Shown here: positions 1 to 9,463 of the stretch, in pieces | Layout of the letters: the number at the start of each line of letters is the position of its first letter | How positions within the stretch are numbered: position 1 is the stretch's first letter | Source: Lagopus muta | Taxonomy: Eukaryota; Chordata; Aves; Galliformes; Phasianidae | Assembly: GCF_023343835.1 (NCBI RefSeq) | Contig: NC_064444.1 | Span: 17,459,219-17,523,218, forward strand | Direction: 5' to 3' | DNA length: 64,000 nt | Notes under the pieces: generated by a model | Database searches by the model: none | The model's input: only the letters and a program-made list of their open reading frames with translations | Told to the model about the DNA's origin: nothing | Position numbers and translations under genes: made by a program

Positions 1-230
1 GAGCTGAGGCAGCCTTGTCTCTGTTAGCTGCTGGATTCCCTCTTCCCCCTCGTAGGCTCTTGAAGTAATTGTGTCTTATTCTTCTACTGTTGGAAGATTT
101 GAGGATGAAAGAGCGAGAGGAAGGGGCAGAATGCCCTGCAACACCTTTTTAGGGGACAGGAGGAATGAATGAATGAATCAGCAGGGTCGTGCCGAGACGT
201 TTTGTTCTAATTCCCTCTTTTGTGTTTCAG

Positions 231-548
231 CCCTGGCCCAGTGTATCCAACCTGGCCAAGGATTTCATCGACCGCCTGCTCACGGTGGACCCCAGCGACA
301 GGATGACAGCCCTCCAGGCCCTGAAGCACCCCTGGGTGGTCAGCATGGCAGCCTCCTCCTCCATGAAGAACCTGCACCGTTCCATCTCCCAAAACCTTCT
401 CAAGAGAGCCTCCTCTCGCTGCCAGAGCACCAAGTCAGCACAGTCCACACGTTCCAGCCGCTCCACCAAATCCAACAAGTCACGGAGGGTTCGGGAGCGG
501 GAGCTGCGAGAGCTCAACCTGCGCTACCAGCAGCAATACACTGGCTGA
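231..548 (+). CDS. PSKH1: PSKH1 last coding exon (protein serine kinase H1), 5' part outside window
   Basis: This is the 3'-terminal coding exon of a CaM-kinase-like Ser/Thr kinase associated with Golgi, centrosome and nuclear speckles. A TTTCAG acceptor ends at 230 and the frame runs 105 codons to TGA at 546-548. The first part ([17 protein letters not shown], then [14 protein letters not shown]) is the end of the kinase lobe, subdomain XI. The rest is the Ser/Arg/Lys-rich PSKH1 tail ([16 protein letters not shown], then repeated [10 protein letters not shown]) ending [11 protein letters not shown], which is nearly identical to the human C terminus from memory. The ATP-binding and catalytic-loop exons lie to the left of the window. 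Its downstream neighbour is CTRL in opposite orientation, as in human 16q22.1. Identification is very secure. Confidence 0.96.
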   Translation, partial: PWPSVSNLAKDFIDRLLTVDPSDRMTALQALKHPWVVSMAASSSMKNLHRSISQNLLKRASSRCQSTKSAQSTRSSRSTKSNKSRRVRERELRELNLRYQQQYTG

Positions 549-3500
549 GCACCAGGCTGGGACCTGCCCGAAGTCTTTCCAGACATCTTCTCTGCAGTGT
601 AGGTGTGCAGCACCCCTTTGCTGCAGGTTCCTCCCTCCCTTCTTTCAGGTGTGTTGTGTCCCCCCTCCCCACTGTGTGGAGGAAAAGGAACCTTGTGGTG
701 GCACTTGTGGGCCAGCCGTGCCCACGCAGGGAACGGAGCAGCTCTCGTTGGCTTAGAGCTCAGAGCCTTGAGTAACACCCAAATTAAGGAGCTGCAAACG
801 AGGAGGAGCTCTTTCTGTAGCCCAGGAGCCCGGTTGTTCGTCGTTATTTATTAATTCCACTCGCATATGGAAACAAAATCACTTTGTATGTGTGCACGTA
901 GCACATACACACGTGTGGGTGTGTGTTATATATTTAACAAATTTATATATACACACATTCTGAACTGGTTTAGTCACACTCTGTGGTGCCTTTGCAGTGA
1001 AGCTGTTGTGAGTCACATGTAGTTAGAACCAAGATAGCACTGACTCACAGCATGCTGCCCATCAGCTCCTCGTCCCAGTGCAGTGTCACGGAGATGCCAG
1101 ACAGCAGTTGTGAATGCGACGGCCGTGAAGCTGTGAGGATCCCTGAAGGGCTGCCTGCCATCAGTGTGCTGACATCAAGGGTTTGCTCACATGATGCAGA
1201 TTGGCAACCGAAACGAAACGCTGCCACCTCGGAGCTGGAGTCCCATCCCATTCATCCTGACTGCAGGGCTGCTCCCCAGTGAGGGGCAGCGAGAAAAGGA
1301 TTGTCCTGCAGGAATTTTGTGCTCCACAGAGATGAAGGCAGTTTTTAGGGGTTCCCCTATTTGTAGTAGGAGCAGTCCCTAACATGCAGGGCTTGGTTTT
1401 GTTACCGTGACGTGGCTTACTGTAACCAACTGTGTTTCCAATGCTTTGATTGCTTTGGGGTGTCCCCTGCTACTGCCATCAGTTCCCTGGGGCAGGGAAA
1501 TGGTGGTGAGAGCTGGCGGGGTGACAAGAGGCTCCATAGGGGTAGAGTAGGAGCTTGGCTAGCAGAAGCCCAGTCCTGAAATGACAGCAGAGAGTATGAG
1601 CAGAAACCACCGAGCTGTTAGATACAGCTTACATCCACCAGCAAAAAGTGGGCTGTCAGTTCTATTGAGCTGAAAAAAGGAAATTTCCAGGGATGTGCTT
1701 TCCACCCCAGTGCTAGGAATCTAACTACTTCACTTACCTTTTGTTCCTGAGCTCATGGTGAGGAATATGACAGAGGATGCTTAAGGATGATGGTCTCAGA
1801 CACTTGCAGGGGTGAATTCCAAACCCTTTCTATGCATTTGCACGTTACGTTGGAAGCTCTGCATCCCTTGGGGGCTGCTCTGTCCTGAGTGCCCATCCTT
1901 CCATCAGCATTAACTGCTGTTGCAGAATTACTAGCTGTTTTTACTTTAGCTTTGTGGGCTATGGAGGGAAAATAAAAGAAAGGTTCCTTCAGCTTCTTTT
2001 CCCTTTTATTGTAGTCTTTCCTGGTTCATTACCAGGAATGATCAACTAGACAGTTTCTGAGAAAACAGGCAGCTTGCCACGTGCTGCTTCATTAGCAGCT
2101 CAGTGCTCCTTGTATTCCTGCAAGCAGCTCTTCAAAAGCAGCAAGTACTTCAAGGCAGGTATTAACTGGAAAAGAGCTCTTCCCCTTTACATGAGGAGCT
2201 GGTCGGATGCTTTCTCAGAGGGCTTCTGGTTATGAGCCATTACTTGAAAGAGTCTTCTGCTTGTTTGGAGCATCACAGCCAGGCACTGTGACCTTTTATG
2301 TCCACTTTGGTGCTTTTATAGCCCTCCCCAGATTATCTTGCATGCTTACCCTTAAAGCAGGTCTTTTATGCAAGAAAGTCAAACTGATGGACTGAGCCAA
2401 GACCCCTAGAATCTGAGACCCTTTCCTTTAAGCACTGGGCCACAGACATGCCCAGATTTGTTTGTACCTACCTTGTCCCTGCGTGCTTCATGTGGTTGCA
2501 GTAGGAGTGCAGGAGGTTGAGCTCTGGTCTGACCAAGCTCTCCTTCATTCAGCAGAGCAATAATCTTCAGATCTGTGGCTTAAAACAATTCCTTGGTGCT
2601 TTCAGCCTTGCAGCTGTGGCACGTTTTCAGCTAGGGGACAGGCAGCGTGCCACCAGTTCAGGTGCCTTCACTTCAGCCTGTCCTTTGAGGAGCTTTCACT
2701 GTGAATGATCTTGCTCATCTTCACCTGTATTCTGCAGGGGCATCTCAGCTCTCCATTCATCTGGTATCTCAGGACTTTCCCCTTTTCAGAAGTGCCTTTG
2801 CCTGAGGATATTAGAAGTTAAAATCTATGATGCTTTATTGTTTTGTTTCATGTGGTTTTTTTTTCCCATTTCCTTCTTTGGCTCTTAGTAGTGGTTCTTA
2901 ATTTGGGTGACAAATTCACTGCTGTGTCCTTGGGGTGCAAACCTCAGTGGAGGAGTGCTGTTGTTGCCTGTAGTTGGTTAATGGGGTGAAAATGAAACTG
3001 GAAGGACATCTAGTGGCTAACTGCGCTGTGTCCTCATCCAGATGGAGTTGTAGGGGGTGAAGGAAGCATTGTACATTTGTCTTTTGGAACTTAGCACTAC
3101 TGTGTAAAGCCAATCCTATCGTTCTGCCCTGGAAGTTTCCCTGCTCTGCTGGGGAGATGGATACAGCCTCAGAGAGCTGCCAGCTGATTCCTTCGTGTTG
3201 TGAAGGGAAATGAATGTGAAAAGGTCTTCCAGACTAAACGTTAATAGTCTACAGACTGTTCAGCTTTGCATCCAGATTTCTGTGTGTGTGTGATGTATTT
3301 TCCTACGTATTTTGCTACAAAGCAATTGCTTGTCCAGCTGTGATTCGCTTCTTACTCTTTCAGGCCTTTACAAACATCAGCCCAGAGACAGCAGATCCCC
3401 TCGCTCCTTCAGTCCAGGAGCAGCCTGTGCTGCTTAGCACTGAGATTGCAGCAGCACCCAGTTGCTCCTGCCTGTTTGAAGGGCTCTGCCTTGCTGACAT

Positions 3501-3585
3501 GAAACTGATGGCATGGAGCCTGCGTTACCTGTTTGTTTGGGGAATGAGAGAGCCTCAAACTTAGCTGCTTTGGAATTTGGATATT
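549..3585 (+). other. PSKH1 3' UTR and downstream non-coding DNA
   Basis: No open frame here has coding character. The first canonical AATAAA on the plus strand that I found is at 1971-1976, so the 3' UTR probably runs to about 1990 at least. Positions 890-955 are an alternating TG/TA-rich stretch that could be a short microsatellite. From about 2000 to 3585 I see nothing beyond ordinary unique sequence. The UTR end is inferred from the signal only. Confidence 0.5.
1971..1976 (+). promoter_or_regulatory. Candidate polyadenylation signal AATAAA for PSKH1
   Basis: Canonical AATAAA hexamer in sense orientation about 1.4 kb after the PSKH1 stop, followed within 50 bases by T-rich sequence. It is the first such hexamer noticed after the stop codon. 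Alternative later sites are possible. Confidence 0.45.
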
Positions 3586-3587
3586 TT

Positions 3588-3785
3588 CACAGAAGCATTA
3601 AAGTTGGAAAAGACCTCTCAGATCCCCAAGTCCAACCCCACGATGCCCACATCCCTCATTGCCACATCTCCATGGCTCTGGGGCACCCACAGGGACAGTG
3701 ACTGCCCTACCTCCCTGTGCAGCTGTGTCAGTGCTTCACCACTCCTTTTGAGCAGAATTTGTTCCTAATATCCAACCTGATATTT
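3588..3785 (-). mobile_element. CR1 LINE 3' fragment, old
   Basis: The plus strand shows the reverse complement of a CR1 3' end: a cacagaa tail-like start, then GTTGGAAAAGACCTCTCAGA, a CCAACCCC block, GGGACAGTGACTGCCC, and CTAATATCCAACCTGATAT. The element therefore points left (minus strand). It is strongly 5'-truncated, as CR1 copies usually are, and more diverged than the copy at 4090, so older. It lies between PSKH1 and CTRL with no overlap with coding sequence. Confidence 0.75.
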
Positions 3786-4089
3786 AGTCCTTCCTTTAGT
3801 TCAGATATTTTCTGCTCTGGTGATTTAAATTTTCTCATGCTCTGCTCTGTTTTTCAATCCTGTTTTCTAGCAGAGCCATAGCGTTAGCCTGGGGAGCATG
3901 AGTTGTGGTCAGCTGTGCTATGGGGCATCATCTCTGGGTGGAGCTCCCTGCGAGCTGGGATGAGTTGTGAAGCGATGTGGAAGCCAACACGTGGTGCTTT
4001 GCAGGTGGGAGCACTCCCATTGAGATCCCTGGTGTGTGGGGCACCATTGGCTTTCACCTTGGTTATGCCAGTTCTCTGTGGGCAGAGTA

Positions 4090-4660
4090 TCACAGAATCA
4101 CAGAATGGCCAGGGTTGGAAGGGACCTCAAGGATCACGAAGCTCCAACCCCCTGCCACACGCAGGGCCACCAACCTCCACATTTCAGAGCAGCCCAGGCT
4201 GCCCAGGGCCCCATCCAACCTGGCCTTGAACACCTCCAGGGATGGACGGGGCATCACAGCCTCTCTGGGCAGCTGTTCCAGCACCTCACCACTCTCACAG
4301 CAAAGAACTTCCCCCTGACATCCAACCTCAATCTTCCCTCCTTCAACTTAAAACCATTTCCCCTTGTCCTGCTGTTATCTGCCCTTTCAAAGAGTTGATT
4401 CCCCTCCTCTTTATAGGCTGCCTTTAGGTACTGAAGGCTGCAGTGAGGTCACCCCACAGCCTTCTTTTCTCCAGGCTGAACAGGCCCAGCTTCTTCAGCC
4501 TGTCTTTGTACAGGAGGTGCTCCAGCCCCCTGATCATCTTTGTGGCTCTCCTCTGGACCCTCTCCAACAGCTCTCTGTCTTGTATGGGGGGGCCCAGACC
4601 TGGACAGAGTACTGCAGATAGGACCCCACAAGAGCAGAGTTGAGAGGGAAGAGTAAAGCA
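4090..4660 (-). mobile_element. CR1 LINE, 5'-truncated copy with 3' UTR and end of ORF2
   Basis: The left edge begins with the CR1 3' terminal octamer-type repeat (atcacagaatcacagaatgg) followed by the standard GTTGGAAGGGACCTCAAGGA block. On the minus strand a frame from about 4650 to 4424 reads [20 protein letters not shown] and [18 protein letters not shown], the C-terminal end of CR1 reverse transcriptase. A second frame gives LEVFKARLDGALGSL at the 3' end. The copy is therefore about 570 bp, minus-oriented, and belongs to the same subfamily as the copies at 37644 and 39902. Confidence 0.93.
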
Positions 4661-6310
4661 GAGGCTGGCTCTTTGGAGATGGCACTGGAGGATTCCCAAA
4701 GTGTTCCCTATCTGTAGAAAAAAGTCAGCCCACAGGTTTGGGCAGCTATTTCCCAGCCTTTATTGTGGAAAACAGCGTGCCATGCCAGTTCCTCTCAGAC
4801 ACCCAGCCCCAAGCTGCCTGCACTGCTCCTGGGAGCTTTTTGGTGCTTCTCCTGACCGCTCGGTCTCCTCTTCCAGCCTGGATTCAGAAACACAGCCCTC
4901 GGGTGCTTGGTGAGCATCAGCGAGCGGCGAATTTGCCAGAAAATGTGAAGCAGCAGGGATGCTTTGTGGGAGCAGCATCACAGAGCGTGGTACCTTCCCC
5001 CCCTTGATGTCCCCGTGGTGCAGAGCGCTGTCCCCCCCTTTGTGACACCGTGTCCTCTTCCTGCTGTCCCCCCCCATGCTAACACTGTACATCCCATGTG
5101 TGTGACCGCTGAGCCACTCACTGCTGTTGCCCAGATGTTGCACTGCGTCTATTGAATGTGGAACAAATCCTGGCCCAAACCAGAAACGAGCACCTAACAG
5201 ATGCTGGGAGCCTTCCTGTTGCCTTTCACTGCGGAAAGACACCTCCTGGGGAAGCTCTGGGACCTTCCAGTGCTCGCTGTTATTTTTGGTCACCGAATTT
5301 CCTGTGCTGGACTGGAAGCACAGCACTCGTGTCCTGTTCGCTCCTAACGAAGCGCCTGGTTCTGTGCCTTGCCTTTGGGCCCTGTCTTTACAGACCGTCT
5401 CATCGAATGAGGTCTGAAGCGTTGTAATTAGTCTGTAAGGTTCTGGTTAGAGTGTACAGAGCTATTTATTTTGTGTACTCGGTCTGTTAAACACAGCAAT
5501 GTATCCTGTGTACCCCATTGCTGCAGTGTGCTTCCTTCTGGCTCGTGGCTGCTGCTCTGGGGTTGTGGATGGTGGCTGGATGGGTGCTGGGAGCTGCTCA
5601 GCCCTCTGGAGGGACTGTGGGCTGGGTGAGTTGGGTACTTCCTTTTGGAAATGACAGCTTTGTGTGTCTCGGGCCACTTCTTCATTGTTACCTGGCTACA
5701 AGGGCTGGAGAAATGCCCTGCTTTGCTCACAACTCTCTGGTTTCTCACTTTTTAGGACCAATAGGAAAGCCCATAATAGAGTGAAGCGTGCTCCTTGTGA
5801 GCCACATCCTGCTGGAGGGGCCAGGGCAGCAGTAGGGGTGAAGGTGAGCAGAGAGCTCATCAAACAACCACAGAAAGCAGCTTCTCCTGCCCACACACCC
5901 CCCATCCCCACATCCCTGACTGCCTTTAGAGCCACATGGAAGCTGGCTAAAGCTGACAAAGTGCATGCTTGTTCCACGTGGCACGTCGTACTTCAGTACT
6001 GCCGAGCAAAGGCACAATCCAGCTATTCCTATGGGCCGCCATGCTGCCACGTGCCCTGGGGCTTTGCGACACCCTGGTCTTCCTTCTCTGTGCCACATCC
6101 CCATGCCCAGCTCTATTTCCAGCTGCCAGGAGCCAGCCCTTCATTCCCTGAACACAGCCCTTTGCTCCCACACCATACAGGACTCATATGAGGATGCCCC
6201 TGCTCGTTTGCATTCCCATACTGCTTTAAAGGCTGGGCTGAGACCTTTTTCAACCCCTATGCACATCCTGCGCTGTGCTGCACCACAAGAAGAAAGGAGC
6301 AGGGCTGGCC
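4661..6310. other. Intergenic DNA between PSKH1 and CTRL
   Basis: About 1.65 kb without a recognisable gene, RNA or repeat. Several open frames of 90-188 codons occur on both strands, but none shows family motifs and they overlap one another, as expected by chance in GC-rich DNA. CTRL transcription, coming from the right, should end near the right edge of this stretch. Confidence 0.6.
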
Positions 6311-6322
6311 ACAAGCACATGC

Positions 6323-6328
6323 TTTATT
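6323..6328 (-). promoter_or_regulatory. Polyadenylation signal for CTRL
   Basis: TTTATT on the plus strand is AATAAA in CTRL sense, about 77 bases after the CTRL stop codon. A short 3' UTR like this is typical of pancreatic zymogen genes. Confidence 0.7.
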
Positions 6329-6404
6329 ACTCTGCAACAAAGTGAGCCTCGCTTTGTGCTCAGCCCTGTGCTGGCACTGCTGGAGCGAAGCGATCCCCAC
6401 AGCT

Positions 6405-7919
6405 CTACCCCTGGGCCACAATTTGGTCGATCCAGTTTCGGAAGTAGCTGACGCGGGTGTAGACAGCAGGCGTGCGGACGTTGCAGTTGCTGTTTCCCCA
6501 GGAGACGATGCCAATCAGAGTCCAGACGTTCCCACTCTGGTACACGAGGGGACCCCCGGAGTCGCCCTGCGGGGACGAGAGCTGCAGTTTAGGGATGGCC
6601 CCATCCCTACCAGTCCCAGGACCTTGCTCCAAACGGGTTCCTACCACCCCAGTCCCTAAGATGCTTGAGCTCAGAGTCTCCAAGTGCAACACCCCACCGT
6701 CCTCCTTGTTCCAGGCTCCTCACCTGGCAGGAAGAGGCTCCGGCCCCCCCGGCGCACAGCATGGCGCTGGTGATGCTGCTGCCCCAGTACTGCCGGCACT
6801 GACTCTGCGAGACCAGGGGCAGAGAGACCTGCTGCAGGCGTGACGCCAGAGTGTTGGCTTTTGGAGGAGAAAAAAAAAGTGTTACTCACTGTTACTCACA
6901 TGTCTCCCCATGTGCTCACCAATGGATGCAGCCATGCGCTGCCACCCTCCCAGCACAGTAAGAGCCCCCCCAAGAGCTGCAGGGTACCTACAGGTGGTGC
7001 TGGTGCGTCCCCAGCCGGTGGTGACGCACTGCTGGGTGTCAGACAGAGCCAGGTTGGCAGCAGCCAGGCAGACAGAGGACACACGGGAGCCCAGCTGGGC
7101 GGCCGAGGAGAGCTTCAGCAGCGTGATGTCGTTGTTGAGGGTGTAGGCGTTCCAGTTGGGGTGCGTGACGGCCTGCCGAGGGCACAAGCACTTCGTCCTG
7201 GCCATGGGGCAGAGCTGCAGTGCCCTCCCAGAGCTACAGCCACCCCACTCACCTTCGACACGGTCTTCACCTGGACAGACTCAGACTGGGAGTTGAGGTT
7301 GTATTCCCCAAGGACGACGACGTGGGAAGATGGGCTGCAAGACAGAGGGGTTGGGGGTCCTGCAGCACCACCGGGAGGGAGTGGTGGGCTGCTTAGTGCC
7401 CTCGAGGCTGTGCCCAGTGTGCCTCGACCCCGTGCCCATCCCCAGTGTCCCCAGTGGGGTGCGGAGGGCATCGCTCCTTACTTGAACTCGCAGTGGGCAG
7501 CTGTGACCACCCAGTTCTCGTTGATCAGAGAACCGCCGCAGAAGTGGGATCCTGAGCGGGTCTGGGAGGAAAGGAAGAGCAGGAGCTGGGGGTGGGCAGG
7601 GGGTACCCGCACAGCAGCCCATGCATGGGAATGGGACAGGGATGTACCTGCAGGGACACCTGCCAGGGCCAGGAGCCGGACACCGCGTTCTGCCCATTGA
7701 TGATCCTCTCGCTGTACCGCACCGAGGGGCTGATCTGGGGCTCCCCACAGCCTATGGAGGAGCACGGGAGGGCTCAAGGCTCGTGCCCACAGGCATCTCC
7801 TGCACCCCGAGGACCTGCCTGCCTCCTGTGCAGGAGGACACGGACACCTGCCCAGCGTTGGGCTTACCTGAAACAGTGCTGGCCAGGGCCAGGCAGATGA
7901 CTGCCCACAGGAACGCCAT
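6405..7919 (-). CDS. CTRL: CTRL, chymotrypsin-like serine protease, complete, 7 exons, 264 aa
   Basis: This gene encodes a secreted pancreatic chymotrypsinogen-like endopeptidase. Coding exons (minus): 7868-7919, 7648-7751, 7482-7561, 7253-7334, 6992-7172, 6724-6857, 6405-6566. The lengths sum to 795 nt, or 264 aa plus stop, the same length as human CTRL. Residues 1-18 form a signal peptide ([18 protein letters not shown]); Cys19 starts the propeptide, and activation would cut Arg33|Ile34 in SERIINGQ. The catalytic triad is complete: His75 (VVTAAHC), Asp121 (NNDITLLKL), Ser214 (CQGDSGGP). Ser208, six residues before the catalytic Ser, gives the chymotrypsin-type S1 pocket. The start is the first ATG after a TATA box and gives a proper signal peptide. 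The donor of exon 5 is chosen as GTAGGT because only it keeps phase. Alternatives within the family (CTRB) fit less well: the GWGR stretch and GGAGASSCQ match CTRL. Confidence 0.95.
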
Positions 7920-7955
7920 CCTGGGAAGACATGGCAGTGCCCCAGGGCTGCTGGC

Positions 7956-7961
7956 TTTATA
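7956..7961 (-). promoter_or_regulatory. TATA box of CTRL
   Basis: The plus-strand TTTATA reads TATAAA in CTRL sense, about 37 bases upstream of the start codon. This places transcription start roughly 10 bases before the ATG, the very short leader usual for pancreatic zymogen genes. An E-box CAGGTG lies further upstream near 8160; a full PTF1 site was not demonstrated. Confidence 0.75.
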
Positions 7962-8512
7962 GCAGCTGGGAGCTGTGTGGCTCGTGGCCAGGCAGGGCAA
8001 GGTCCTGTCCTGTCCCAGCCGTGGGCAGTGGTCCCCCCAGGTTTGTGTGAGAGTTGTTCTTCCCCCATGCAGCAGTGATACGGTGGCCTGGCAAGGAGTT
8101 GTCCCAGCTGGATGTTCCCAGAGCCCAGGGTCACCCTGTGGCCTAGGTACAGCCCTGTGCAGGTGAGCACATCCCAAGGCCAGGTGGGGCAGGCAGAAGC
8201 TTTCCCAGGCAGTCGGGAGCCATGCAGAGCAGGCAGCAAGCCCTAGGGAGGACAGTGGTCTTCTCCCTGAGCTCATCACCTCTGAGCCCTTCCTGCAGGT
8301 GCCTGATCCCTCTGCCCCATAGGCCTGAGTGCTAGGGAGTAGTCTGATTTCCCCCAAGTCCCGCATCACCATCCTGGGCTTACTTGAGTGCCAGGAGCCA
8401 TCCCTGGCATAATGCTGGGCATGGGGATGTGTTCCCTGCTCTGTGCTCCCCGTGCCCTGCTCCCCTGAGGCACATTGGCCGGACACAGGTAAGCTATTGC
8501 AGAGCTCAGGTC

Positions 8513-8518
8513 TTTATT
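8513..8518 (-). promoter_or_regulatory. Candidate polyadenylation signal for EXOC3L1
   Basis: TTTATT on the plus strand, AATAAA in EXOC3L1 sense, about 945 bases after its stop codon. The interval 8519-9463 then would be a 3' UTR of ordinary sequence. The stretch 7962-8512 would be the short intergenic and CTRL promoter region. Confidence 0.55.
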
Positions 8519-9463
8519 ATTGGCATTGGTGCCATACAACAGCAGTGGGATCAGGCCCATCGTAAGGCAGAAAGAATGGCAGAGCATAGAATTCAGCCCT
8601 TCCACTGCCCAAGGTGCCTGCAGGGCTGGCAAAACAGTGCAGGCCAGGCAGGAGGAAGTGGCAAAAGAGAGCAGTGAGGCTCCAAGGAAGCAGAGCACAC
8701 AACATGCTTCTGCTCCTCACCTTCCCCTGGCATATGAGGAAAAGAGGACCAAGGGATGGAGAGCAGCAGAGGATGATTGTGCCCAGGAGGTCTGCCCATC
8801 ATGGAGAAAGCTGAGACTCCATTCACGTTCTCCCAAGTACTGAAGTCTTGGACTTTGATGCTATTGTAAATGTTGACCAGAGAGCTTGGGCAGGTCACTA
8901 GAACTCTGATCTGTCCCTTCATGCGAGCAGGGAGAGAGTTGGTGGCAGGAGCTCCGTGTGTTCCTTCTCCTCTCTGGTCATTAGCCATAGTGAGCCGGCT
9001 GAGATCCATGCAGGACCCAGCTGGTCCTGTAAGACCCTGTAAGCCTGGGTCTAGCAGTGCTCCAGTTTTGGAGCTGTGGTGACAAAAGAACCAACGCACA
9101 GGTCACTCTGGCTGTCTGGATGCACCAGGAATTGCTGCAGCCCCAAGAGACTTGGCTTCACCCCAGCTGTAGCCCCCTGTCCTTCGCTCTGTTGATCCTC
9201 ATGTCCTCCTGGCAGTAAGCTAGACCTAAGCAGCCTTGATTTTCTCCTGAGCCAGGTCTCCTAGGTCTGCTTGGAGGGTAACAGCTCAGCAAGGCAAGCT
9301 CAGAGCAGGATGGCATGTATCCAGACTGTCCCAACACAGGGCAAGGTGTGGGGATGCCGTGCATCATCTCCGTTCTCCCCACACACCACCTTGGAGCTGT
9401 CCTGTTCGGTCCATACGTTGGTGGGGCAGTGGGAAGCAGGGCTGCTGCAGGCAGTGCGATGTC

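Noticed and set aside
4424-4699. Minus-strand frame with [13 protein letters not shown]
   Set aside because: It is the C-terminal end of CR1 reverse transcriptase in a truncated LINE, not a host gene.
6984-7172. CTRL exon 5 ending at 6988 (donor GTACCC)
   Set aside because: It shifts the frame of exon 6; the donor GTAGGT four bases earlier restores [10 protein letters not shown] and a 264-residue protein.
6840-7700. 286-codon plus-strand open frame
   Set aside because: It is antisense to CTRL exons 2-5 and their introns, in GC-rich DNA where long shadow frames are common.
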